Shown here piece by piece: positions 1 through 8,687 of a stretch of DNA of 64,000 bases. The first letter of the stretch is position 1, and the number at the start of each line of letters is the position of its first letter. The position numbers and the translations under genes were made by a program. The DNA comes from Herbaspirillum sp. 3R11. Lineage in GTDB: Bacteria > Pseudomonadota > Gammaproteobacteria > Burkholderiales > Burkholderiaceae_D. The notes under the pieces were generated by a model, which saw only the letters and a list, made by a program, of their open reading frames with translations, searched no databases and was not told where the DNA came from. The stretch spans positions 372,001 to 436,000 of the forward strand of contig NZ_SPNJ01000002.1 in the NCBI RefSeq assembly GCF_004563925.1, in the 5' to 3' direction.

Positions 1-288
1 CGACAGCGCCAGTCCGGTGGCGACCTGGTTGGTCGCCAGAATCAGCGCCAGCCACGAAAACAGCGTCGCCATCAGCATGCCGCAAATGGCGCCGGCCATG
101 AAGCCCAGCAGCGGGTTCTTGGTGGTGTAGCCGACTGCGAAGCCGGCGATCGCGGCGACCAGCATCATGCCTTCCGCGCCGAGGTTGAGTACGCCGGCGC
201 GTTCGTTGATCAGCAGGCCGATGGCCGCCAGGAGCAGCGGCGTGCCGGCGTTGATCGAGGCCGCGATGAGGGGAGCGAGTTGGTCCAT
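1..288 (-). CDS. ABC transporter permease, nucleoside/sugar type (partial, C-terminus outside window)
   Basis: The ATG is at 288 and the frame stays open to base 1, giving the first 96 residues. The visible part is hydrophobic, with the segments INERAGVLNLGAEG and MMLVAAIAGFAVG. These are typical of the BPD_transp_2 permeases (RbsC/NupQ/YufQ) that pair with an RbsA-like double ATPase. It lies 12 bases downstream of a second permease and is the third gene of an ATPase-permease-permease operon on the minus strand. In the known NupNOPQ/BMP systems such pairs form a heterodimeric inner-membrane channel for nucleosides. That substrate class is inferred from the family and the purine-catabolic neighbours. 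The expected BMP-type binding lipoprotein is not in the window. Confidence 0.85.
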   Translation of the reverse strand, partial: MDQLAPLIAASINAGTPLLLAAIGLLINERAGVLNLGAEGMMLVAAIAGFAVGYTTKNPLLGFMAGAICGMLMATLFSWLALILATNQVATGLALS

Positions 289-300
289 GTGTCGTATTCC

Positions 301-1401
301 TTAAGCTTGCTGTTTCCAGCGCAGGCGGTAATCAATCAGCGTGTCGCACGCCAGCAGCAGGAACAGCAGCATGCCCTGGAACACGCCCGTGATCGCCGAC
401 GGCAGACCGAGGCGCGATTGCGCCAGCTCGCCGCCCAGGTACAGCAGCGACATGATCAGTCCGCCGAACACTGCGCCGATCGGATGCAGGCGACCGATGA
501 AGGCGACGATGATCGCCGCGAAGCCATAGCCCGGCGACACCGACGGCAACAGCTGGCCGATCGGCCCGGCGATTTCAAACGCCCCTGCCAGACCGGCGAA
601 GCCGCCCGAAATCAGCAGCGACACCCACAAGGCGTTGCGGCTGGAAAAGCCGGCGTAGCGCGCCGCGTGAGGAGCGACGCCGCCGACCATCAGCGAGAAG
701 CCGCGGAAGCTGCGCATCATGAACACCGCCATCACGATCGCCGCCACGATGGTGACCGCGAAACCGATGTGCAGGCGCGTACCGCTCATCAGCATCGGCA
801 GCATGAACTCGCTCGAGAAGACCTTCGACTGCGGGAAGTTCATGCCGTTGGGATCCTTCAGCGGACCGTTGACGGCATACATCAGCAGCAGTTGCGCGAC
901 GTAGGTCAGCATCAGCGACACCAGGATTTCGTTGGCGTTGAACTTGTCGCGCAAGAGCGCCGTGATGCCGGCCCAGAACGCGCCGCCGATCACACCGGCG
1001 ACGATCATCAGGATCAGTCCGAGGCCGCCCGGGATCGCGTGGTTGGGCACGTCGATCCACACCAGCATGGCGCCCGCGCACATGGCGCCGACGGTGAACT
1101 GACCTTCCGCGCCGATGTTCCAGATGCTGGCGCGGAAGCACACGGCCAGACCCAGCGCACACAGGATCAGCGGGATCGATTTGAGCAGCAGTTCGCTGAC
1201 GGCGCGCTTGCTGCTGAACGGATCCACCAGGAAGACCTTGAGACCGGCAATCGGATCCTTGCCCAACGCCATGAACAGCAGCGCGCCGAGCAACAGCGTC
1301 AGGATGATGGCGATGACCGGCGACAGATACGTCATGCGGCGCGACGGCACGCCGCGCAGTTCGAGCCGGAAAGGGAGCGAGGTGAACATAGTCTTAACCA
1401 T
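301..1401 (-). CDS. ABC transporter permease, nucleoside/sugar type (NupP-like)
   Basis: This is a 366-residue polytopic membrane protein. Hydrophobic segments begin near residue 25 (YLSPVIAIILTLLLGALLF) and it carries the family signature around FRASIWNIGAEGQFTVGAM. The chosen ATG at 1401 overlaps the end of the upstream ATPase gene by 8 bases (ATGGTTAA), which argues for translational coupling. An internal ATG at 1389 (MFTSLPFR) is the alternative; longer starts would run deep into the ATPase gene. It should form a heterodimeric channel with the permease encoded just downstream. Purine nucleosides or bases are the likely substrate given the neighbours, but the substrate cannot be read from the sequence. 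Confidence 0.88.
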   Translation of the reverse strand: MVKTMFTSLPFRLELRGVPSRRMTYLSPVIAIILTLLLGALLFMALGKDPIAGLKVFLVDPFSSKRAVSELLLKSIPLILCALGLAVCFRASIWNIGAEGQFTVGAMCAGAMLVWIDVPNHAIPGGLGLILMIVAGVIGGAFWAGITALLRDKFNANEILVSLMLTYVAQLLLMYAVNGPLKDPNGMNFPQSKVFSSEFMLPMLMSGTRLHIGFAVTIVAAIVMAVFMMRSFRGFSLMVGGVAPHAARYAGFSSRNALWVSLLISGGFAGLAGAFEIAGPIGQLLPSVSPGYGFAAIIVAFIGRLHPIGAVFGGLIMSLLYLGGELAQSRLGLPSAITGVFQGMLLFLLLACDTLIDYRLRWKQQA

Positions 1402-2956
1402 GTGCAGCCTCCGCAGCGGTGTTCGGTGCAGGCGGCGCGTCATCGTTCCACAAGCCGCTCATCCACAAACCGACCTGCTCGCGCGTGGCCTGTTCAATCG
1501 TGACGGAAGGCGACAAACGTCCCTTGGCGATCACATGCAGGCGATCGCACAGCGCGAACAATTCGTCGAGTTCTTCGGAGATCACCAGCACGGCACAGCC
1601 TTCTTGTTTGAGCGCCAGGATTTCGGCATGGATTTGCGCGGCGGCGCCGACGTCGACGCCCCAGGTCGGTTGCGCGACGATGAAGACGCCCGGTTTGCGC
1701 TCCATCTCGCGGCCGACGATGAATTTCTGCAGGTTGCCGCCGGACAGGCTTTTCGCCAGCGCGTCGGGACCGCCGGCCTTGACCTTGAAACGCTCAATGA
1801 TGGAGGCGGCGACCTTGCGCGTGTAGGCGAAGTCGATCATGCCGCGTTTCACGTAGGGGACTTTCTGGTGCGACAGCAGCATGTTGGCCGACAGGCTCAG
1901 CGTCGGCACGGCGCCGCGGCCGAGACGTTCTTCCGGCACCAGGCCGAGGCCCTTGGCGCGGCGCGGGTTGGGCGCCAGGTGGCCGACGGCTGTGCCGCCC
2001 AGCATGATCATGTTGGGTGCAGCGCGCTGATCTTCACCGGACAGCGCCGCCAGCAATTCCTGCTGGCCGTTGCCGGACACGCCGGCGATGCCGACGATCT
2101 CGCCGGCACGCACTTCGCATTCGATGTCTTGCAGTTCGGTGGCGAACAGATGCGCTTTCGGCAGGCAAAGGCGATTGACGTGCAGCTTGCGCTCGTTGCG
2201 TTGTGACTCTGGATTGCGTTCGCGGCGCAAGCGAACCAGTTCTTCGCCGATCATCATGCGCGACAGGCCGGCGCTGGTTTCATTGCGCGGATCGCAGGTG
2301 CCGGTCACGCGGCCGCCGCGCATCACGGTGGCGCTGTGGCAGAGCGCGCGGATTTCGTCGAGCTTGTGGCTGATGTAGAGGATGCTGCAGCCTTCGTCGG
2401 CCAGCAGACGCAGCGTCACGAACAGCTTCTCGACCGCCTGCGGCGTCAGCACCGAAGTCGGTTCGTCGAGGATCAGTAATTGCGGATTGGTCAGCAGCGC
2501 GCGCACGATTTCCACGCGCTGGCGTTCGCCTACCGACAAGGTATGGACGTGGCGATTCGGTTCCAGCTCGAGACCGTATTTTTCGCCGGTCTGGCGGATG
2601 CGCGCGACCAGGTCCTGCATGTCGGTGTCGGCATCCAGGCCGAGCGCGATGTTTTCCGCCACGGTCAGGGTGTCGAACAGGGAGAAGTGCTGGAACACCA
2701 TGGCGATGCCGAGCTTGCGCGCGACTTGCGGATTGGCGATGTGCGCCAGTGCGCCGTTCCAGTAGATTTCACCGGCGTCGGGTTTGACGGTGCCGAAGAT
2801 GATCTTCATCAGCGTCGACTTGCCGGCGCCGTTCTCGCCAAGGACGGCATGGATCTCGCCGGGCGCGACGCTCAGGTTGATGTCGTCGTTGGCCAGCACT
2901 CCCGGATAGGCCTTGCGGATATGCGCTATTTGCAGGCGGGAAGTTGGTGCAGTCAC
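1394..2956 (-). CDS. ABC transporter ATPase with two nucleotide-binding domains (NupO/YufO-like)
   Basis: The 520 residues comprise two ABC domains. The first has Walker A GENGAGKST at residues 40-48, signature LSVGERQ and Walker B LLILDEPTS. The second has a degenerate P-loop (GVSGNGQQEL), signature LSGGNLQ, and AQPTWGVD where DEPT would stand. That asymmetry is characteristic of RbsA/NupO-type ATPases. It is the first gene of the operon with the two permeases downstream. A perfect 14-bp palindrome of the island-wide operator lies 83-96 bases upstream of the start (3039-3052), so control by the island regulator is likely. Role: energises uptake of a nucleoside or related solute, inferred from family and context. 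Confidence 0.9.
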   Translation of the reverse strand: MTAPTSRLQIAHIRKAYPGVLANDDINLSVAPGEIHAVLGENGAGKSTLMKIIFGTVKPDAGEIYWNGALAHIANPQVARKLGIAMVFQHFSLFDTLTVAENIALGLDADTDMQDLVARIRQTGEKYGLELEPNRHVHTLSVGERQRVEIVRALLTNPQLLILDEPTSVLTPQAVEKLFVTLRLLADEGCSILYISHKLDEIRALCHSATVMRGGRVTGTCDPRNETSAGLSRMMIGEELVRLRRERNPESQRNERKLHVNRLCLPKAHLFATELQDIECEVRAGEIVGIAGVSGNGQQELLAALSGEDQRAAPNMIMLGGTAVGHLAPNPRRAKGLGLVPEERLGRGAVPTLSLSANMLLSHQKVPYVKRGMIDFAYTRKVAASIIERFKVKAGGPDALAKSLSGGNLQKFIVGREMERKPGVFIVAQPTWGVDVGAAAQIHAEILALKQEGCAVLVISEELDELFALCDRLHVIAKGRLSPSVTIEQATREQVGLWMSGLWNDDAPPAPNTAAEAAHG

Positions 2957-3038
2957 GGATTCCCCTTCAGAGACCGGCGCGGATACGCACAGGCGGTCTT
3001 TACGTTATTCAAATGATCTGCGGAATTTACCATAGCCA

Positions 3039-3052
3039 GATTGTCGACAATC
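3039..3052. promoter_or_regulatory. Island operator site 1
   Basis: GATTGTCGACAATC is a perfect 14-bp palindrome with TTGTCGACAA at its core. It lies in the gap between the two ABC operons, upstream of the double-ATPase gene. The core occurs at six places between 3.0 and 10.7 kb and I saw it in no other gap. The arrangement T-GT----AC-A fits the general half-site pattern known for FadR-type GntR regulators. Confidence 0.65.
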
Positions 3053-3062
3053 AGGAAAATGA

Positions 3063-3842
3063 TCACTTATTGCCGCCTCGGTGCGCCCAGCGTGTGGTGC
3101 GTTTTTCGATGATCGCGAACAGTTCGTACATGGCCATCGCCATCGCGCCGATGACGACCAGCCCGGCAAAGGCCAGCGGCATCTTCATCGACGAACCGGC
3201 CGACACCAGCAGGTAGCCGATGCCTTCGTTGGAGGCGTTCATTTCGGATACGGTCGAGCCGACGAAGGCCAGCGTGATGGCGACCTTCAGCGAGGCAAAG
3301 AAGTAGGGCAGCGAGCGCGGCATGCCGACCTTGAGCAGGATGTCCATGCGTTTGGCGCCGAGCACGCGCAAGACATCTTCCAGTTCCGGCTCCAGTGTCG
3401 CCAGACCCGTGGCGATGTTGACCATGATCGGGAAGAAGGAAATCAGGAAGGCCGTCAGGATCGCCGGCCCGGCGCCGATGCCGAACCAGACCACCAGCAC
3501 CGGCACGAAGGCGGCCTTGGGCAGCGCATTGAACGCCGTCATCAATGGATACGCCGCGGCATACAGCAGCGGCGACGAGCCGATCAGGAAACCCAGCGAC
3601 ACGCCGACCGCGACCGCAATCGCGAAGCCCACCATGGTGACCCAGAAGGTCGACAGCGCGTGATGCGCGATCGGACCGGCGAATTCGATCATCGCCTCGA
3701 TGATCGCCATCGGGCTCGGGAAAATGAACTCGGACACGTCCAGCGCGCTGCAGATGATTTGCCAGACCACCAGGATGGCCAGCAGCAATATCCACGGCGC
3801 CATCGTGCGCGCGGCCTGGTTCAGGGAAGAAGGTTTTTTCAT
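3063..3842 (-). CDS. ABC transporter permease (SsuC/TauC-like)
   Basis: This 259-residue inner-membrane protein has about six hydrophobic segments: APWILLLAILVVWQIICSAL near residue 14, then VTMVGFAIAVAVGVSLGFL and others. The EAA loop region reads LRVLGAKRMDILLKVGMPRSLPY, the contact site for the ATPase. It belongs to the BPD_transp_1 permeases of nitrate/sulfonate/taurine-type importers. It is the last gene of a minus-strand operon: binding protein, ATPase, then permease 12 bases on. The substrate is unknown. The position next to urate-degradation genes suggests a nitrogenous purine intermediate, but related systems also carry pyrimidines, sulfonates and thiamine precursors. Confidence 0.88.
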   Translation of the reverse strand: MKKPSSLNQAARTMAPWILLLAILVVWQIICSALDVSEFIFPSPMAIIEAMIEFAGPIAHHALSTFWVTMVGFAIAVAVGVSLGFLIGSSPLLYAAAYPLMTAFNALPKAAFVPVLVVWFGIGAGPAILTAFLISFFPIMVNIATGLATLEPELEDVLRVLGAKRMDILLKVGMPRSLPYFFASLKVAITLAFVGSTVSEMNASNEGIGYLLVSAGSSMKMPLAFAGLVVIGAMAMAMYELFAIIEKRTTRWAHRGGNK

Positions 3843-3854
3843 GGTCGCCTCGGC

Positions 3855-4697
3855 TTAAGTATTTCTGACGCGGCCGATATGCTCGCGCAACTCGTGCACC
3901 AGGGCGTTGAAGGGATCGGTGTAGGTGAGCTCCAGCTCGCGCGGACGCGGCAGCGGATTTTCCTTGCGCGCCACGATGCGGCCGGGGCGTTTGCTCATCA
4001 CATAAATGGTGTCGGCCAGGAAAGCGGCTTCGCGCAGATCGTGGGTGACCAGGATGACGTTGAATCTGCGTTCGGTCCACAGGTCGCGCAGCACGCACCA
4101 CAGTTCTTCGCGGGTGAAGGCGTCGAGCGCGCCGAACGGTTCGTCCAGCAGCAGCATCTTCGGTTCGTGAATCAGCGCGCGGCAGATCGAGGCGCGTTGC
4201 TGCATGCCGCCCGACAGCTCCCACGGAAACTTGTCGGCATAGCCGTCGAGGCCGACCGTCTTGAGCAACTTGAGCGCACGCTCGGTGTACTGCGCCTTGT
4301 TCTTCTTGAAGTCGCGGCGATACGGCTCGACGATTTCCAGCGGCAGCAGCACGTTGTCGAGCGTGGTGCGCCACGGCAGCAGGGTCGGCGCCTGGAAGGC
4401 CATGCCGACGAATTTGAGCGGGCCGGTGACGTCGACGCCGGCGATGGCGACACTACCGCGCGTGGGACGTTTCAGGCCGGTCGCCAGCTTCATGAAGGTC
4501 GACTTGCCGCAACCGGACGGACCGACGATGGCGATGAACTCTCCCTGTTTTGTTTGCAGGGAAATGTCTTCGACCGCAAATTCATCGGAGCCGTCATAGG
4601 ACAGGAAGACGCGGCGGAAGTCGACGAAGGTATCCGTCGCATCCGTCGCATCCGTCACGGGCACGCCTGCTTCGATGGTGTCAGCTTGCAAGGTCAT
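3855..4697 (-). CDS. ABC transporter ATPase (SsuB/TauB-like)
   Basis: The protein has 280 residues with Walker A GPSGCGKST, signature LSGGMQQRASICRAL, Walker B MLLLDEPFGALD and the switch VILVTHDLREA. It is a single-domain ATPase of the nitrate/sulfonate/taurine class. The start at 4697 overlaps the stop of the upstream binding-protein gene by ATGA, indicating translational coupling. The first 25 residues precede the usual family start and contain a short repeat (TDATDATD, from a 9-bp DNA repeat near 4630-4657). It powers the importer formed with the next gene. Confidence 0.9.
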   Translation of the reverse strand: MTLQADTIEAGVPVTDATDATDTFVDFRRVFLSYDGSDEFAVEDISLQTKQGEFIAIVGPSGCGKSTFMKLATGLKRPTRGSVAIAGVDVTGPLKFVGMAFQAPTLLPWRTTLDNVLLPLEIVEPYRRDFKKNKAQYTERALKLLKTVGLDGYADKFPWELSGGMQQRASICRALIHEPKMLLLDEPFGALDAFTREELWCVLRDLWTERRFNVILVTHDLREAAFLADTIYVMSKRPGRIVARKENPLPRPRELELTYTDPFNALVHELREHIGRVRNT

Positions 4698-5725
4698 TTC
4701 CCGAACACGTTGAGCAGTTCCTTCGACGGCAGGTAAGCCGGCGTCCAGATCTTTTCCGCATTGACGCGGGTCTTGGTGCCGTAGGCGTCCGACACTTGCG
4801 AGGCCATCAGCGTCAGGCGCGGCAGGAACACCTGGCCGTAGCCTTCCGACTTGGCGTGCGGCGTGGCGATGGCGCTGGAGATGGCCAGCTTGAGGCGGCG
4901 CAGTTCCAGCTTCTCGTCGATCAGGCCGTCGCGTTCCTTGAGTACCTTGATGGCGGCTTCGGGATTGGCCAGCACGTCCTTGGTCGCCTTGGCGAAGGCG
5001 CGCAGGAAGCCCCTGAGCGCTTCCGGATTGGTCTTCATCAGGCTTTCGTTGGCGATGATGGCGTTGCCGTACAGCTTGACGCCATAGTCGGGGAACATCA
5101 TCACATTGATGTCCGCATCCTTGATGCCGCGCGCGTTCAGGTTCAGCAGCGAGGTGAAATAGAAGCCGGTGATGGCGTCGACGTCGCCGCGCGCCAGCAT
5201 GGTTTCACGCAGCGGCGGATCCATGCTGATCCAGTTGGCCTTGGAGGCATCCAGGCCGTTGGCCTTGGCGAAGATCGGGTAGCCGCGGCGCCCGGCGTCG
5301 AACACCGGCGAGCCGAGCTTCTTGCCGACCAGGTCGGCCGGCGTCTTGATGCCGGTTTTCTTGAGCGAGAAGATCGCCGCGGGCGTGTCGTTGTAGACCA
5401 TCATCACGGCCATCGGCTTGCCCGGCGAGCCGGGATTGTTGGCGGTGAATTCCATCAGTGCCGCCATGTCGGCAAAGCCCATGTCGTAAGTACCCGAGGC
5501 CACGCGATTGACGGCGTTGCCGGAGCCGCTGCCGGCGTCGATGACGACGTCCAGTTTCTCCTGCGCGAAATAGCCCTTGGACTTGGCCACCAGGAACAAC
5601 GCCGACGGACCTTCAAAGCGCCAGTCGAGCTGGAACTTGATCTTGGTTTCCTGCGCAAAGGCGGCCGAACAGGCGGCGCTGAGCAGCAGGGCGGCGGTGA
5701 ACTTGAAGAGCTTGTTGGCGTGCAT
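4694..5725 (-). CDS. Periplasmic substrate-binding protein, NMT1/THI5 (SsuA-like) family
   Basis: The start at 5725 was chosen because it gives a clear Sec signal peptide (MHANKLFKFTAALLLSA...CSAAFAQ) directly before the mature TKIKFQLDWRFEGPSALFLVA. The frame stays open further upstream, but that part is not protein-like. The 343-residue product fits the family. LDWRFEG near the mature N-terminus, followed by a KGYF segment and a Gly-rich SGSGNAVNRVASG loop, is typical of NMT1/THI5-like binding proteins for pyrimidine or thiamine precursors, hydantoins and sulfonates. It leads the operon with the ATPase and permease. A composite operator lies about 200 bases upstream. The ligand is unknown; a purine degradation intermediate is the contextual guess. 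Confidence 0.87.
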   Translation of the reverse strand: MHANKLFKFTAALLLSAACSAAFAQETKIKFQLDWRFEGPSALFLVAKSKGYFAQEKLDVVIDAGSGSGNAVNRVASGTYDMGFADMAALMEFTANNPGSPGKPMAVMMVYNDTPAAIFSLKKTGIKTPADLVGKKLGSPVFDAGRRGYPIFAKANGLDASKANWISMDPPLRETMLARGDVDAITGFYFTSLLNLNARGIKDADINVMMFPDYGVKLYGNAIIANESLMKTNPEALRGFLRAFAKATKDVLANPEAAIKVLKERDGLIDEKLELRRLKLAISSAIATPHAKSEGYGQVFLPRLTLMASQVSDAYGTKTRVNAEKIWTPAYLPSKELLNVFGK

Positions 5726-5921
5726 GGTGGGCTTCCCGTTGGAGTCAGTTGATCGGTTGGCCGGGCGCAGGCGGCGGTGAAGTGATGTCGCCAATGCGGC
5801 CCGGTTTTGTTGTCCGGTTTTTACAAACGATGTCCGATGAAAAGCATTTACTGTGCCAAGAACGTCGGATGGCGGCGACAGCGAAGGCAGCGGTGAAGTC
5901 GGCTTTCGAGTCGGCTTTATT

Positions 5922-5960
5922 TTGTCGACAATCCAAAATTTCATTTGCGACAATTTGGTG
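5922..5960. promoter_or_regulatory. Island operator site 2 (palindrome plus spaced half-site)
   Basis: TTGTCGACAA at 5922-5931 is followed by GCGACAATTTGGTG at 5947-5960. The same two blocks with the same start-to-start spacing of 25 bases recur at 10469-10507, although the bases between them differ. The site lies in a 710-base non-coding gap (5726-6435) between the divergent binding-protein and Tsx-like genes. Apart from three operator copies, I see only short unconvincing reading frames in this gap. Confidence 0.6.
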
Positions 5961-6075
5961 CTTTGCTGCACCGCTCTAGCAAGAGTTGCACTAAAAACAG
6001 TATTCTTACGGCCGCGTAAGCCTTGTAAATAGAGGTTTGCGTCGATGAACGGGTTTAGTACTGTCGTTCTATATC

Positions 6076-6085
6076 TTGTCGACAA
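6076..6085. promoter_or_regulatory. Island operator site 3
   Basis: This is a TTGTCGACAA perfect 10-bp palindrome in the divergent gap, about 350 bases upstream of the Tsx-like gene. It is identical to the core of the other island sites, with no adjacent GCGACAATTTGGTG half-site. Confidence 0.55.
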
Positions 6086-6216
6086 TCTTCCGCCGCAACC
6101 ATCTCAACGGCATCGCGAGATGGGTTGTTTTCCCTCTGTGCACCGGCTCCGGCCGGCGCGCGGACATCGGCTTCGCCGGATCCATTTTTTCGCATTGCCG
6201 ATGTACCCACCGGCGC

Positions 6217-6228
6217 ATTGTCGACAGT
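6217..6228. promoter_or_regulatory. Island operator site 4 (one mismatch)
   Basis: ATTGTCGACAGT differs at one position from the consensus ATTGTCGACAAT. It lies about 210 bases before the Tsx-like start, the closest site to that gene. A TGACAA half-site follows at 6233-6238. Confidence 0.5.
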
Positions 6229-6435
6229 TTTCTGACAACTTGTTTTCGGCTGGCATGACGTTTGCATTGATGGACCCGGCGGATTGCGCAGCGGCGGTTG
6301 TCGTGTGCGATGCCAGACCTGGTTGGATAGGGGTGAGCAAATGAAGGAGCGCGCGTTGCAGGTTGCAGCAAGCAGCTAGTGACGAGCGATGGGATCCGGA
6401 TTTATTTTTCAATGAAACGCAAAGGGAGAAAACGT

Positions 6436-7272
6436 ATGAAGAAGAGTGCAATGGGGATGTGCTTGACTACCGCAGCGCTGGCCGTCTCGGCCATGGGCAG
6501 CATGTCGGCCAACGCTGCCGAGTGGGCCGACAATTCGATCGGTATTCGCTACGGTACGCAATTTGCCGAGCCGTTCAATTCGCAAGACATCGCGAAAAAA
6601 ATCGTCAACTTTACGCATGCCAGCGGCTACAAATACGGTACCAACTACCTGAACGTCGACTTGCTGATGTCGGATAGCAAAGACAACGAATCGCAAGAAG
6701 CGTATATCGTCTATCGCCATACACTGGATATCGGCAAGGTCGCCGGCAAGGACCTCTCTTTCGGTCCTGCGCGCGGTTTTGGTCTGACTGCCGGTTTTGA
6801 CTGGAACACCAAAAACGATCCAGGCTACAGCTCGCGCAAGCGCATGATCGTTGCCGGCCCGACGGTGATGCTGGATGTTCCAGGCTTCCTCAACATCAGC
6901 CTGCTGGCGCTGTGGGAAAGCAATCAGCCGCTCAACAACGGCGTGCGCATGAGCAGCCGCTATTCCTACGACACGCATCCGATGCTCAACGCCGCCTGGG
7001 GTATCCCGTTCGGCACCAGCGGCTTCGCCTTTGAAGGCTACGTGAACTACATCGCCGCCAAGGGCAAGAACGAATTCGGCGGCGGCACTGCCCCTGAACT
7101 GAATTTCGACGGCCAGATCATGTATGACGTCGGTATGCCGATGGGCATGGGCAAGAACACCTTCCGCGTCGGCCTGGAATATCAATACTGGCGCAACAAG
7201 TTCGGCAATCCTAGCAATGTCCCCGGTTCGCTGGCCAAGACGCCGATGATCCGCGCCGAATACCACTTCTAA
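6436..7272 (+). CDS. Tsx-like outer-membrane nucleoside channel
   Basis: The product has 278 residues. The start at 6436 has an AGGGAG ribosome site at 6423-6428 and gives a signal peptide ending SANAAEW. An in-frame ATG at 6412 would add eight basic residues and lacks that spacing. The mature part shows alternating hydrophobic strands rich in Tyr/Trp/Gly and ends in YHF, a typical terminal Phe of an outer-membrane beta-barrel. The overall pattern (IGIRYGTQFAEPFN near the N-terminus, FRVGLEYQYW near the end) fits the Channel_Tsx/OmpK family, which admits nucleosides. It lies between the two purine ABC operons and puuD and is probably the outer-membrane entry step. A terminator follows. Confidence 0.82.
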   Translation: MKKSAMGMCLTTAALAVSAMGSMSANAAEWADNSIGIRYGTQFAEPFNSQDIAKKIVNFTHASGYKYGTNYLNVDLLMSDSKDNESQEAYIVYRHTLDIGKVAGKDLSFGPARGFGLTAGFDWNTKNDPGYSSRKRMIVAGPTVMLDVPGFLNISLLALWESNQPLNNGVRMSSRYSYDTHPMLNAAWGIPFGTSGFAFEGYVNYIAAKGKNEFGGGTAPELNFDGQIMYDVGMPMGMGKNTFRVGLEYQYWRNKFGNPSNVPGSLAKTPMIRAEYHF

Positions 7273-7330
7273 GCGTTTCTGCGGATCGGCCGGTGTGGGC
7301 GTCACGCCGGTCGATTCAGTTCCTTCGGTG

Positions 7331-7358
7331 CCGGGTCTTTTGATCCGGCATTTTTTTC
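7331..7358 (+). terminator. Intrinsic terminator after the Tsx-like gene
   Basis: The stem GCCGGGTC/GATCCGGC (7331-7338 with 7343-7350, one G-T pair) has a TTTT loop and is followed by a run of T to 7358. Confidence 0.8.
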
Positions 7359-7408
7359 GGCAGTAATGGTATAAACAATTCCGGTATCGACTCACTACGC
7401 GGGGCGCA

Positions 7409-8617
7409 ATGGAAGCATATATTTTCGACTGGCTCAATCTCTTGCTGCGCTGGCTGCACGTCATCACGGCGATCGCCTGGATCGGCTCCTCGTTCTACTT
7501 CGTCTGGCTCGACAACAGCCTGACCCGGCCGGACGATCCTGAACTGCTGGAGAAGGGTGTCGGCGGCGAGCTGTGGGCGGTCCACGGCGGCGGCTTCTAC
7601 AATCCGCAGAAATACCAGCTGGCGCCGAAGACGCTGCCGCAAAACCTGCACTGGTTCTTCTGGGAGTCGTACAGCACCTGGCTGTCCGGCTTCGCGCTGT
7701 TCTCGGTGCTGTACCTGTTCAATGCCGGCACCTTCCTGGTCGACAAGCACGTGCTCGACATGAGCGCGACGACGGCGGTGTTTGCCGCGCTGGCCTACCT
7801 GGCTGCGGGCTGGCTGGTGTATGACGCCATCTGCCGCCTGTTCGGCGACAAGCCGGGCGGCGACCGCGTGGTCGGCGTGCTGGTCACGCTGTATGTGGTC
7901 GCTGCGGTTTGGGTGGCGTGCCATGTGTTTTCAGGACGCGCGGCTTTCCTGATGACCGGCGCCTCGCTGGCCACCGTGATGAGCGCCAACGTGCTGTTCT
8001 GGATCATTCCCGGCCAGCGCAAGATGGTGGCGTCGATGCGCGCGGGGCAGAGCCCCGATCCCATCCACGGCAAGCGCGGCAAGCAGCGCAGCGTGCACAA
8101 CACCTACTTCACGCTGCCGGTGATCTTCGCGATGCTGTCGAATCACTACAGCATGACCTACAGCGCCGGCAACAACTGGCTGGTGCTGCTGCTGATCATG
8201 CTGGCCGGCGTGCTGATCCGGCAGTTCTTCGTGCTCAAGCACAAGGGCGTCATCAAGTGGCAGTATCCGGCTGCAGCGGTGGTGATCCTCGCCGGCGTGG
8301 CCGCGTGGATCGTGCCGAAGTCGGCGCTGCAGCCTGCACCGGCGACACAAAGCGCAGCGGTCGTCTCGTTCGCCCAGGTGCAGCACGTGATCGAAACGCG
8401 CTGCATCCAGTGCCATGCGGCCAAGCCCACGCTGATGCCGGTGCCTGGCAAGGGCATCCTGCTCGACAGCAAGGACGGCGTGTTGCAGCATGCGCAGCAG
8501 ATCTACCAGCAAGCCGTGGTGCAAAAGGCAATGCCGCTGGGGAACATGACCAATATTACGGATGACGAGCGGGCCTTATTGGGCAAGTGGTTCGAGGCCG
8601 GCGCCAAGGGCGAATGA
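7409..8617 (+). CDS. puuD: Membrane urate hydroxylase with C-terminal cytochrome c domain
   Basis: The 402 residues comprise an N-terminal polytopic domain (about eight to nine hydrophobic helices, starting LLLRWLHVITAIAWIGSSFYFVW) and a C-terminal haem c domain with CIQCH at 332-336. This is the PuuD (DUF989-cytochrome c) architecture. Known members oxidise urate to 5-hydroxyisourate and pass electrons to the respiratory chain through the haem, instead of making peroxide as soluble uricase does. The gene sits alone between two terminators, convergent with puuE. No operator palindrome is visible directly upstream, so its control may differ from its neighbours. The 5-hydroxyisourate hydrolase and OHCU decarboxylase needed next are not in the window. 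Confidence 0.9.
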   Translation: MEAYIFDWLNLLLRWLHVITAIAWIGSSFYFVWLDNSLTRPDDPELLEKGVGGELWAVHGGGFYNPQKYQLAPKTLPQNLHWFFWESYSTWLSGFALFSVLYLFNAGTFLVDKHVLDMSATTAVFAALAYLAAGWLVYDAICRLFGDKPGGDRVVGVLVTLYVVAAVWVACHVFSGRAAFLMTGASLATVMSANVLFWIIPGQRKMVASMRAGQSPDPIHGKRGKQRSVHNTYFTLPVIFAMLSNHYSMTYSAGNNWLVLLLIMLAGVLIRQFFVLKHKGVIKWQYPAAAVVILAGVAAWIVPKSALQPAPATQSAAVVSFAQVQHVIETRCIQCHAAKPTLMPVPGKGILLDSKDGVLQHAQQIYQQAVVQKAMPLGNMTNITDDERALLGKWFEAGAKGE

Positions 8618-8640
8618 TCAGGTAGCAGGCATTCGAAAGT

Positions 8641-8671
8641 AAAAAGGCTGAACACAACGTTCAGCCTTTTT
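8641..8671. terminator. Bidirectional terminator between puuD and puuE
   Basis: A perfect 8-bp stem GGCTGAAC/GTTCAGCC (8646-8653, 8659-8666) is flanked by A5 on the left and T5 on the right, so it can serve both convergent genes. Confidence 0.85.
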
Positions 8672-8687
8672 CTTTTCGGCGGCGCGT

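Noticed and set aside
280-1503. A 407-residue plus-strand frame across the permease gene
   Set aside because: It is Gln/Arg/His-rich and covers a gene with clear membrane helices on the other strand.
4628-4660. A 9-bp direct repeat at the start of the SsuB-like ATPase gene
   Set aside because: It gives only a short TDATDATD tail in a variable N-terminus; three copies are not enough to suggest a function.
5749-6344. Short plus- and minus-strand frames in the gap before the Tsx-like gene
   Set aside because: They lack ribosome sites and protein-like composition, and they overlap the operator palindromes.
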